From a virus: a DNA stretch of 25,683 nucleotides. The translations under genes were made by a program, and so were the position numbers. Where the stretch lies: positions 1-25,683 of IMG/VR virus record IMGVR_UViG_3300007519_000071; one strand, written 5' to 3'. The first letter of the stretch is position 1; each line of letters starts with the position of its first letter. Below, one piece after another: positions 1 through 6,011 of this stretch. The notes beneath the pieces were generated by a model, which saw nothing but the letters and a program-made list of their open reading frames with translations, was not told where the DNA came from and made no database searches.

Positions 1-20
1 ATCAATCAATTCAATAAACA

Positions 21-49
21 ATTATAAACGGTATTTGAAGATCTGTCAA
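21..49 (-). promoter_or_regulatory. Consensus sigma70-type promoter, leftward
   Basis: On the minus strand, TTGACA (44-49) lies exactly 17 bases upstream of TATAAT (21-26). Both hexamers match the bacterial consensus perfectly. It would start the next transcription unit beyond the left edge. Unlike the other seven promoters in the window it lacks the TGTGT extension before the -10 box. Confidence 0.75.
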
Positions 50-60
50 CAACTTTTTTC

Positions 61-82
61 ATATTGTTGCATAAATACAACA
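61..82 (-). repeat. Inverted-repeat element, copy 1
   Basis: On the minus strand TGTTG and CAACA flank a short T-rich loop. About 20 bases match a second copy at 12238-12258 with a single internal difference. Both copies lie just upstream of a promoter -35 box. It may be an operator or the relic of a terminator stem; the sequence does not decide. Confidence 0.45.
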
Positions 83-145
83 GGTATCTACGGGCTTGTA
101 GAAGGACTTTTGTCAAATCTAATAGTTTGTATTGACAGCAATATA

Positions 146-166
146 AAATGCCCGTAGTGGGCATTT
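146..166 (-). terminator. Probable rho-independent terminator after thyX
   Basis: AAATGCCC (146-153) and GGGCATTT (159-166) form a perfect 8-bp stem around a 5-base loop. On the minus strand the stem runs into TTTTATATT. It lies about 90 bases beyond the thyX stop and before the next leftward promoter, so it most likely ends the uvsX-gp41-thyX transcript. Confidence 0.6.
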
Positions 167-254
167 AAAGTGAGGCATTTTAGGCACTTCTACGGGTCTC
201 AATTTTTACCCTATATTGATATAGACTAACCAAAAAAGACTTACAGAAAGATGA

Positions 255-938
255 TTATGAACTAGTGTATTGTTTAATCAATGGGAATATTTTAGCAATA
301 GCTTCTGCACATGCTTTTGCGACTTCAATGTGTTCAAGCTGAGTTCCATTTGATGAGCGCAGTTCACAGTAATGAATCCATGACCGTAGCGTACCGTTGA
401 CATAGGCGCGTGACATCGTAAGTCCTTCTGGCAAGACTGCACGAGCCTGTTCTTTTGCAATACCATTTTCTATTGCCCATTCATATGCTACGCGTGAAGC
501 ATTAATGATATGACGTTGATGTTGTTGCCATATTGCTATAACTCCAACTTTAGATAAGTCATCATTATCTATCTTAATACTATTTTGACGATTCTTAGTG
601 TCTTGAAGTCTAGCCTCACGGTATACAAATTCAAGTTCAGTTGTAGGGTCTGCATAACGCTGTGAAAATTCTTGGAAAGTAAATGAACGATGTCTAAGTA
701 ACTGCCTCATAATATCGCGTGTTGTTTCTACTTCCATACAAACCGAAACCATTTCAAGCGGGCTCCAGTGTTTATTTTTTACTAGATAGTTAATCAGTTT
801 TTCAGATGTCTCTGTATTTAACTGATTAGACGGATTAGATACACGTGCACAATATGCAGCTAAGTCTTGTAAGTCCTTTATACCATCTGCTATAAATTCT
901 TCTGTAGGTTGTGAATACGATACTAGTTTTGCTTTCAT
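255..938 (-). CDS. thyX: Flavin-dependent thymidylate synthase ThyX
   Basis: ThyX makes dTMP from dUMP using FAD, NADPH and methylenetetrahydrofolate. The signature RHR-x7-S is present exactly (R82-H83-R84 to S92, then QR), where flavin and the substrate phosphate bind. The length of 227 residues is normal for the family. The open frame continues six codons further upstream, but the Met at 938 forms an ATGA overlap with the stop of the preceding small gene, so that start is chosen. In a phage with dCMP deaminase and dCMP hydroxymethylase upstream, ThyX completes pyrimidine supply: deamination gives dUMP, which ThyX methylates. It is the last gene of its unit and is followed by a terminator-like hairpin. 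The family is certain; the start is very likely. Confidence 0.95.
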   Translation of the reverse strand: MKAKLVSYSQPTEEFIADGIKDLQDLAAYCARVSNPSNQLNTETSEKLINYLVKNKHWSPLEMVSVCMEVETTRDIMRQLLRHRSFTFQEFSQRYADPTTELEFVYREARLQDTKNRQNSIKIDNDDLSKVGVIAIWQQHQRHIINASRVAYEWAIENGIAKEQARAVLPEGLTMSRAYVNGTLRSWIHYCELRSSNGTQLEHIEVAKACAEAIAKIFPLIKQYTSS

Positions 939-1114
939 ACTGATAGTGCTCCACAAAGTTTACTTAGTTCGTCTTTAGTAAAATAAAATGTTTCAGTCGT
1001 AACATCTTGCCCTGGGTTATGTCTTTCAAATGCAACTTGATATAGACTGTTACTTGTTTCCTTAGTACTAACATATAACATATAACCATCGTTATTTTGT
1101 ATCAATGTTTTCAT
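935..1114 (-). CDS. Small hypothetical protein (59 aa)
   Basis: This is a short polar protein with no family I recognise. The open frame extends to 1159, but a GGAG ribosome site sits nine bases before the ATG at 1114, and none precedes the earlier ATGs, so the shorter form is chosen. It overlaps the end of the preceding gene by 23 bases and overlaps thyX by ATGA, which fits translational coupling in a tightly packed operon. No signal peptide, membrane segment or cysteine motif is visible. Its expression is likely because of the ribosome site and coupling; its function is unknown. Confidence 0.6.
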   Translation of the reverse strand: MKTLIQNNDGYMLYVSTKETSNSLYQVAFERHNPGQDVTTETFYFTKDELSKLCGALSV

Positions 1115-1490
1115 TTTTAAATTCTCCATATCTATGTAACCAGTTTTCGGCACAATCATTTACATAATTTGATGTCTTATCTTTAAACATACGAGCGCTA
1201 GCAATGTCGTTAGCTTCATACATAATCAAAAGATATACATCAGGATTATCATTTGCAATGTATAATAAGATTGAACGATTGTCAATACTCATTTCACATG
1301 TCAGAGTGTATGAGTCTTTAATATTGTCATACTGTAATATTGTAAAAGAACTATCAAGATTATCTACCCATAATAATTTATCTCCTTCTTTAAATCCAGA
1401 AAGTTCTAAAATTTCTTGGTTCAATTCGATATACTTATCGCCGTCAGAATGTTCTTTGACATCTAGGCACCATTGTTTTGTCGTTGTCAT
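1092..1490 (-). CDS. Hypothetical protein with AbrB/MazE-like N terminus (132 aa)
   Basis: Residues about 5-55 read like the short beta-barrel half of AbrB/SpoVT or MazE-type proteins: a D-Y-I-E-L strand, then L-x-x-S-G-F-K-E-G-D-K-L-x-W-V-D, then a further strand. Small phage proteins with this pattern are common and usually unassigned. The C-terminal 70 residues are not recognised. It begins with an ATGA overlap with the stop of the gp41 C-terminal gene, so it is probably translated by coupling. A DNA-binding role is only suggested by the fold similarity. No toxin partner is visible beside it. Confidence 0.6.
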   Translation of the reverse strand: MTTTKQWCLDVKEHSDGDKYIELNQEILELSGFKEGDKLLWVDNLDSSFTILQYDNIKDSYTLTCEMSIDNRSILLYIANDNPDVYLLIMYEANDIASARMFKDKTSNYVNDCAENWLHRYGEFKNENIDTK

Positions 1491-2065
1491 ACTTTAAATC
1501 CTTGAAATGATTTACCTTCGCTTTTCATACGTGAACCCATTGTTGAACTATCAAATACTGGTATGTCTTTAACTAAAGTCTGAGCCGATTGTTCGACATC
1601 ATATAGTTTCATCTTTGCACGGTCAATACCAACAACAAATCGTTTATGCAGGTTTATATCGTTATAACGATTCTTAAGTTGCTTAATCATAATTTGACCC
1701 ATCTTTTCAAGATCTTCTGTTGATATTAGTGCAATCATCAAATCGGCCGTAGCAGGTACACCAAAGCTATTTTTTGTAAGAATTCCATTACAATAAAATA
1801 AGTTATCACCGCTAACAGATATATCAATTGTATCTAATACGCCAACATCTTCAATAGAAACAATTTTGTCATCATAAGAAATCATTGAATCACTGTTTGC
1901 GTTTTTATATATTTTTTCTTCTTCAAGCTTTATCAATACGTCAGTGAACTGGAATATATCCATTTCGTCAGTTAACTTAACCATGCCAGCTTCAACTAAC
2001 ATGACAGCTTTATTAAAGCAGTTCATTGCTATAGTTTCGTTAGCAACATTATTAAACTCTTCCAT
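1487..2065 (-). CDS. 41: Replicative helicase gp41, C-terminal half with split-intein C
   Basis: The 192-residue product has three parts. Residues 1-60 match nothing I know. Residues about 61-99 are the C-terminal piece of a split intein, with the usual TIDISVSGDNLFY strand pair and the ending GILTKN before S100. Residues 100-192 are the C-terminal part of T4-type gp41 helicase, from SFGVPATADLM through QLKNRYND and KRFVVGIDRAKMKLYDVE. Joining S100 to NNTSD of the upstream gene restores the normal helicase sequence. The penultimate intein residue is Lys where His is usual. The start at 2065 has an AAGGA site eight bases away and overlaps the endonuclease stop by 14 bases; the internal Met at 1885 has no such site. 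Confidence 0.9.
   Translation of the reverse strand: MEEFNNVANETIAMNCFNKAVMLVEAGMVKLTDEMDIFQFTDVLIKLEEEKIYKNANSDSMISYDDKIVSIEDVGVLDTIDISVSGDNLFYCNGILTKNSFGVPATADLMIALISTEDLEKMGQIMIKQLKNRYNDINLHKRFVVGIDRAKMKLYDVEQSAQTLVKDIPVFDSSTMGSRMKSEGKSFQGFKV
1769..1885 (-). other. Split-intein C-terminal fragment (IntC)
   Basis: About 39 residues ending in Asn, directly before Ser+1 of the helicase. They carry intein blocks F and G: V-L-D-T-I-D-I-S-V-S-G-D-N-L-F-Y, then N-G-I-L-T-K-N|S. The overall form matches the C fragments of the gp41-8-type split inteins known from marine metagenomes. Asn cyclisation is preserved, but the penultimate His is Lys. The left boundary is approximate, because the translated protein continues 60 residues upstream. 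Confidence 0.85.
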
Positions 2066-3131
2066 TCCATTTTTCCTTAATTAATATTTTAAGTTCTTCT
2101 AACCTATTAGATAAGTTATCATCAGACCATACAATATTATAATCCATTCCAGCATTTTTTGCAAGGACTTCTCTATGTATATCTGATTTAGTAGCTTCAG
2201 CTAACGACATCCAAGGGTTTTTCCATTCTATATCATTACGAGGGTGCCAAAAACAACCATGATATTCAATTACAGTTTTTATAGAACTAATTGTAAAGTC
2301 ATAAAATTTTCCACCGTTATGACTAATATTCATATCTTTTATAAAAAATTCTCTAGAGCCTTTGATGCCAAAATATATCTTTTCTTTAGGTATTCCAAGT
2401 CTTCTGCAAAATTTATATAACGGTATAAAAAATCGTATAGATTCTTTTGAAACGCTACCACCAGAAAATTGAGTAGCAATTGACTTTAACTTACTCGCTT
2501 TCCATTTATCACATCTTACTTTCCATTTATTGTAACCATCAGTCTCGCCATATTTTAATTGTAATGAGTTTAAATCATTTTTCATATCACGTAAAAATGG
2601 TTCTCTAAGTATTTCAGATTCTTCTTTGTTATACCCTTTATGCTCCCAATACTTAAGAGAATGTTTACAAGTATCTCTTCCATAATTTTTGTTTTTAACT
2701 CTTTTAGCTTTACATTTTAAAGAGTTACCCTTTTGTATTTCTGATATTTTTAATTTAGCTTCTTGTTCAGTATAGCCGCGTCGTAACACCCAAAAATCTA
2801 CAGTTAAGATAGAAAAGTTTTTTGGCGTAGGTCTACGTTTTAACTTATCTGTGTATGCATTAGTAACATCGCTACCATATTTTATAGAAAGTCGTTCAAT
2901 TACAGACTTAGCTGATTGATACTTAAGATACTTATTTTCATAAAAATCTTCATTATTAATCAGTATATCAAATAGTGCATTAGCCTTTCTTTTCTTTGAA
3001 GATAGAGTATGTATATCTAAATCAATATGAGCTTGCATGATAGATATATAAGCATTTGATTTATCTTTACATAATTGTGTAAGATGATCTTTTACAAATT
3101 TATGTTCTAGTAATGTGTTAAGTTTTTTCAT
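2052..3131 (-). CDS. Free-standing Vsr-like homing endonuclease within the split gp41 gene
   Basis: The 359-residue protein ends in a Vsr/EDxHD-type nuclease domain: E261 in SREFF, D278 in FYDF, E289 and H291 in IEYHG, then FWHPRND, with a final Asp-rich helix. Before it are duplicated DNA-binding-looking units: FWVLRRGYTEQEA (about 113-125) and YWEHKGYNKEES (about 161-172), and KYG-containing stretches near 84 and 193. Endonucleases of this family are known to sit between the halves of genes broken by split inteins, where they spread the arrangement by cutting intein-less alleles. It lies exactly between IntN (stop 3200) and IntC (start 2065). A T4 late-type box lies 29 bases upstream of its start. 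The Shine-Dalgarno site is weak, which fits low or delayed expression. Confidence 0.88.
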   Translation of the reverse strand: MKKLNTLLEHKFVKDHLTQLCKDKSNAYISIMQAHIDLDIHTLSSKKRKANALFDILINNEDFYENKYLKYQSAKSVIERLSIKYGSDVTNAYTDKLKRRPTPKNFSILTVDFWVLRRGYTEQEAKLKISEIQKGNSLKCKAKRVKNKNYGRDTCKHSLKYWEHKGYNKEESEILREPFLRDMKNDLNSLQLKYGETDGYNKWKVRCDKWKASKLKSIATQFSGGSVSKESIRFFIPLYKFCRRLGIPKEKIYFGIKGSREFFIKDMNISHNGGKFYDFTISSIKTVIEYHGCFWHPRNDIEWKNPWMSLAEATKSDIHREVLAKNAGMDYNIVWSDDNLSNRLEELKILIKEKWNGRV

Positions 3132-3159
3132 TAAGTCTGCCGTTGTTGGTTATATAGAT

Positions 3160-3167
3160 TATTTATA
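3160..3167 (-). promoter_or_regulatory. T4-type late promoter box before the homing endonuclease
   Basis: The minus strand reads TATAAATA, the exact T4 late promoter core, in the 68-base gap between the IntN stop and the endonuclease start. Transcription would begin about six bases on, leaving a leader of about 23 bases before the ATG at 3131. The 8-mer is expected several times by chance in so AT-rich a window, so the intergenic position is what supports it. Confidence 0.55.
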
Positions 3168-3199
3168 CAAACTTAAATTTCCAGCAACAGCAGATTTAA

Positions 3200-4591
3200 T
3201 CATTTGCTATGTAACCTATCACCTATGCTAAGACCAGAATTAATACAACGTCTGCCATTATTAGAAGGAAATACATGATCACGAGAAACGATGATTGTCT
3301 TTCCAGATTTTAGTGTAATCTTTACGCATTCTTTAGGCTTTTTATGATGAACAAACATTGTTGTTTTAAATTCATCTTGAGAAGTAATTTGATCACCTGG
3401 GACAACATCTCCAATTTGTTTAACAGTATTATCCTTAAGACACACTGACTCACCAACATAAATGCAATCACTTGTATTGTTTAGGTCAACATCAGAATTA
3501 CCAAAGCCATCACGGTTTGATTGTGTAGCAGTTACGATTGGTAAATCAAACTCTACTGCCAGACCGCGTACTTCTTCTGCAATAGACTTAATATACGAAT
3601 ATGAATTGATTGCCCCGCCCATACCTTTCATACGTGATGATGCACAAATATTCAAATAGTCAATCATAATTATTTGTGGCACAAAGTTTTTCTTTAGCTT
3701 TAGTTCGTTCAATAGAGCTCGGAAGTGGCCTACATGAGCAGAACCAGTAGGATATTCTTTAATGATAAGCTTACCTACATTCTTTTTGACAATCTTATCA
3801 ATCTTCGATTCAAACATATCACGCGACATTTTGTCTAATTGGTCAATAGGTACATTCATTAAGTTTGCATCAATACGTTCTGCAATACGTTCCTCTGACA
3901 TTTCCAATGTAATATAAAGTACATTCTTACATTGTGACAGCGCAGATGCTGCTAGGTGACACATAAACAGAGACTTACCTACACCAGTAGACGCCATAGC
4001 AATATTCAATGTCTTATTTGGCAGACCGCCTTTGGTAATCTGATTCATATAGTCAAGATCAAATGGAATACGTGACTCAGTCTTATGATAAAACTCGTAA
4101 CGAGAATCTGCATCATTTATATAGTCATGGCCAACATTGGCATCAAAAGTAACTGCTAGAGCAGATGTCAAGAGTTCAGGCAATGCATTCTTAGTAAGAG
4201 TCTCATGTTTACCATCAATGATGTTAATAGATTCCATGATTGCAAGATATATTGCTCGGTCTTGACACCATTGCTCTGTTCGATCATATAACCATATTAA
4301 ATCAGACTCAGGAGTTATTTTAGAAATAGCATTAATGACTTCGGCCGCCTCGGTAAGTTGTTGGTCACTAGACTTATCATTTGAAGATAGTTCAATACCC
4401 AGAGCCTCAAATGTTGGCAAGTTATTATACTTATTGACAAATGAAATAATCTCATTAAAGAGAATAGCATGAGCACCTTCAAAATATTCTCGTTTTAAAA
4501 ACGGTATAACCTTACGAGTGTATTCTTCATTGCTTATCAAGTTCCTCAGTACCGTTGTCTGTATTTTCTGGTCCAATTCGATATTCTCCAC
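3200..4591 (-). CDS. 41: Replicative helicase gp41, N-terminal half with split-intein N
   Basis: This encodes the 5'-3' hexameric replicative helicase, N-terminal half. Residues 1 to about 160 are the gp41 N domain. The RecA-like domain follows, with Walker A STGVGKS (about 201-207), the TLEMSEE segment, LLNELKLKKNFVP and Walker B IIMIDYLNI. The helicase stops at NNTSD (residue 375). An 88-residue intein N fragment beginning at Cys376 is then fused in frame and ends the protein. Splicing with the fragment from 1487-2065 would give about 468 residues, close to T4 gp41 at 475. No ATG is available: the first start is GTG at 4591, and a TTG at 4576 has a well-placed GGAG nine bases upstream and may be the true start. 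It overlaps the preceding gene by about 50-65 bases. Confidence 0.92.
   Translation of the reverse strand: MENIELDQKIQTTVLRNLISNEEYTRKVIPFLKREYFEGAHAILFNEIISFVNKYNNLPTFEALGIELSSNDKSSDQQLTEAAEVINAISKITPESDLIWLYDRTEQWCQDRAIYLAIMESINIIDGKHETLTKNALPELLTSALAVTFDANVGHDYINDADSRYEFYHKTESRIPFDLDYMNQITKGGLPNKTLNIAMASTGVGKSLFMCHLAASALSQCKNVLYITLEMSEERIAERIDANLMNVPIDQLDKMSRDMFESKIDKIVKKNVGKLIIKEYPTGSAHVGHFRALLNELKLKKNFVPQIIMIDYLNICASSRMKGMGGAINSYSYIKSIAEEVRGLAVEFDLPIVTATQSNRDGFGNSDVDLNNTSDCIYVGESVCLKDNTVKQIGDVVPGDQITSQDEFKTTMFVHHKKPKECVKITLKSGKTIIVSRDHVFPSNNGRRCINSGLSIGDRLHSK
3203..3466 (-). other. Split-intein N-terminal fragment (IntN)
   Basis: 88 residues starting with the nucleophile Cys in CIYVGESVCLKDNTVKQIGD (block A) and continuing through VPGDQI to block B at TIIVSRDHVFPS, with the SxxH that replaces the common TxxH. 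The length and the ending GLSIGDRL match the N fragments of gp41-1 and gp41-8 type split inteins. A second Cys eight residues on was considered as the first residue, but only the first Cys gives a correct helicase junction (NNTSD|SFGVPATAD). Confidence 0.9.
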
Positions 4592-4880
4592 TGTCTAGTG
4601 CCGATGATATAATATATTGTAGTACTTCGCCAATATAATTTTTAAAGTTTGTATCTTCTTGTAGCATATCCTCGCGTAGAGGTGATTCAATAATGTGATA
4701 GTTGAATGAAAGGGTAGCATATTCATTATCGCCTTCAGCATCTACATTTACTTTTAGTTTGCCATATTGAAATACTGTGCCATTCCATTCGTTCTCGCCA
4801 ATAAGTTTGACATAGGAAGTTTCTTGGCCATCCTTTTCAACAAACTTATAGTGAGTCGAATCAATTACAGGGTTTGTCAT
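4527..4880 (-). CDS. Conserved phage protein between uvsX and gp41 (117 aa)
   Basis: An acidic 117-residue protein of unknown function. Similar small proteins containing YKFVE and a later YGK/L motif occur in this slot, between uvsX and gene 41, in marine T4-like phages; this is from memory and could not be checked by search. It begins with an ATGA overlap with the uvsX stop, so it is translationally coupled, and its last 50-65 bases overlap the start of gp41. No membrane segment or catalytic motif is visible. Its position inside the recombination-helicase operon suggests a replication-linked role, but this is inference. Confidence 0.75.
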   Translation of the reverse strand: MTNPVIDSTHYKFVEKDGQETSYVKLIGENEWNGTVFQYGKLKVNVDAEGDNEYATLSFNYHIIESPLREDMLQEDTNFKNYIGEVLQYIISSALDSGEYRIGPENTDNGTEELDKQ

Positions 4881-5956
4881 GCTGCTGCTTCCTCCTCATC
4901 GTCATATGATTCAGCAACTTCATTTTGGTCTCCTAGCATTGCTCGATGACCAATAGTATACTTTTCTTTAATGAAGTTAGCAAAGTCTGTATTGCTGAAG
5001 ATCGGTTCCCAAAACGTTTTATTCAATGTTTCTTTTTCACGTACCTTAGGTTGCATTAATTCTCCAGTCTCGCGGTCAATACGACAGTACCAACCGTTAG
5101 ATGGTTTGCCAACATAACCACCATCAAGGGCGACATCAAGTAAACCTGAATATCGCTCAATACCACCAGCCCATGAAACTGCAATTGGAATCTTTGACTT
5201 TTCTTTAACATAACGAGATTTTTCAATGTTGATAACAAAGTTATAACCAGTAACTTCAGTACCAGTCTTTTCTTGTTGTCGACCCATAATCCAAATGTTA
5301 GATGCCGAATAATATATGCCAGTGCCGCCTGACACAATTGCCTTTGGAAACAAACCAATTTCTTGATAAGTATGATTAATTGCAATCATAGGAATGTTCT
5401 TCATTGCAAGGTAAGGTGTTACCATACGGAATAAACCTTTAAGCGCTTTTGCGCGAGACATATCTGCAACTGATTTTTCATTGATTGCATCTTCTAGTTC
5501 TTTCTTTGATGCCAAGTTACCAACAGAATCGATTACAATAATAACTTTATCTCCACGCTCAATTGCTTCTAATTGATTGACAACATCAAACTTTAAATGT
5601 TCGACATCAACAATAGGCGTATGTAATACTCTAGTTGTATCAATACCAAATGATTCAAAGTATGAAGCTGGCGAACCAAATTCAGAATCATAAAACATCA
5701 TGATAGCTTCAGGATATTTTTTCAAATATGCTGCGGCCATCAATAACGCAAAGTTAGTTTTAAAATGTTTCGAAGGCCCAGCAAGAACCGTTAACCCTGG
5801 GGTCAGACCACCATCGATTGAACCAGACAAAGCAACATTAACCATTGGCACATCAGTTGATACCATATCTTTATCAGAAAAGAATTTAGATGTAGCAAGA
5901 ATTGACGTTTCTTTAATACGAGAATTCTTTTTAAGTTTATCCATTACAGATGACAT
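4877..5956 (-). CDS. uvsX: UvsX recombinase (RecA-like)
   Basis: UvsX is the phage RecA/Rad51-type strand-exchange protein used in recombination-dependent replication. The Walker A loop is GPSKHFKT (residues 60-67), matching the T4-family form, with Walker B VIIVIDSV (D143). The MSRAKALK and AINHTYQE segments follow, then a central beta-rich part, and the protein ends in the usual acidic tail (SYDDEEEAAA). The 359 residues compare with about 390 in T4. The ATG at 5956 has an AAGGAG site at good spacing. A strong promoter (5983-6011) overlaps the end of the upstream methyltransferase gene, so uvsX begins a new transcription unit containing gp41 and thyX. Confidence 0.97.
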   Translation of the reverse strand: MSSVMDKLKKNSRIKETSILATSKFFSDKDMVSTDVPMVNVALSGSIDGGLTPGLTVLAGPSKHFKTNFALLMAAAYLKKYPEAIMMFYDSEFGSPASYFESFGIDTTRVLHTPIVDVEHLKFDVVNQLEAIERGDKVIIVIDSVGNLASKKELEDAINEKSVADMSRAKALKGLFRMVTPYLAMKNIPMIAINHTYQEIGLFPKAIVSGGTGIYYSASNIWIMGRQQEKTGTEVTGYNFVINIEKSRYVKEKSKIPIAVSWAGGIERYSGLLDVALDGGYVGKPSNGWYCRIDRETGELMQPKVREKETLNKTFWEPIFSNTDFANFIKEKYTIGHRAMLGDQNEVAESYDDEEEAAA

Positions 5957-5982
5957 ATCACATACTCCTTGTTTGATTTATT

Positions 5983-6011
5983 ATTATAACACAGAATTAA
6001 GTTTCTGTAAA
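5983..6011 (-). promoter_or_regulatory. Extended -10 promoter for uvsX
   Basis: The minus strand has TTTACA (6006-6011), a 17-base spacer and TATAAT (5983-5988), preceded by TGTGT, which gives the TGn extension. The methyltransferase stop codon TAA is contained in the -10 box. Transcription would start near 5976, about 20 bases before uvsX. Confidence 0.8.

Larger units (their letters stand above)
1..254. other. Non-coding region after thyX
   Basis: No credible gene is seen here. Reading leftward from thyX, the region holds a perfect short hairpin (146-166), several mutually complementary copies of a CTACGGG or CCCGTAG motif (88-95, 150-157, 190-196), a complementary pair GTAGAAG (98-104) and CTTCTAC (187-193), an inverted repeat around 64-81 that recurs near 12240, and a consensus sigma70-type promoter (21-49) firing out of the window. 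It looks like the boundary between two transcription units. A structured RNA is possible but unproven. Confidence 0.6.

Noticed and set aside
70-77. CATAAATA on the plus strand as a late promoter
   Set aside because: It would transcribe against all genes of the window, and it is explained by the loop of the inverted repeat.
3430-3450. Second Cys (in ESVCLKDN) as the first intein residue
   Set aside because: It would leave eight extra residues in the spliced helicase. The first Cys gives the conserved junction and the expected spacing to block A.
1487-4591. gp41 in two pieces as a frameshift, assembly error or pseudogene
   Set aside because: Each piece ends in a recognisable intein fragment with intact splicing motifs, and the exteins join without loss, so a functional split intein explains it better.
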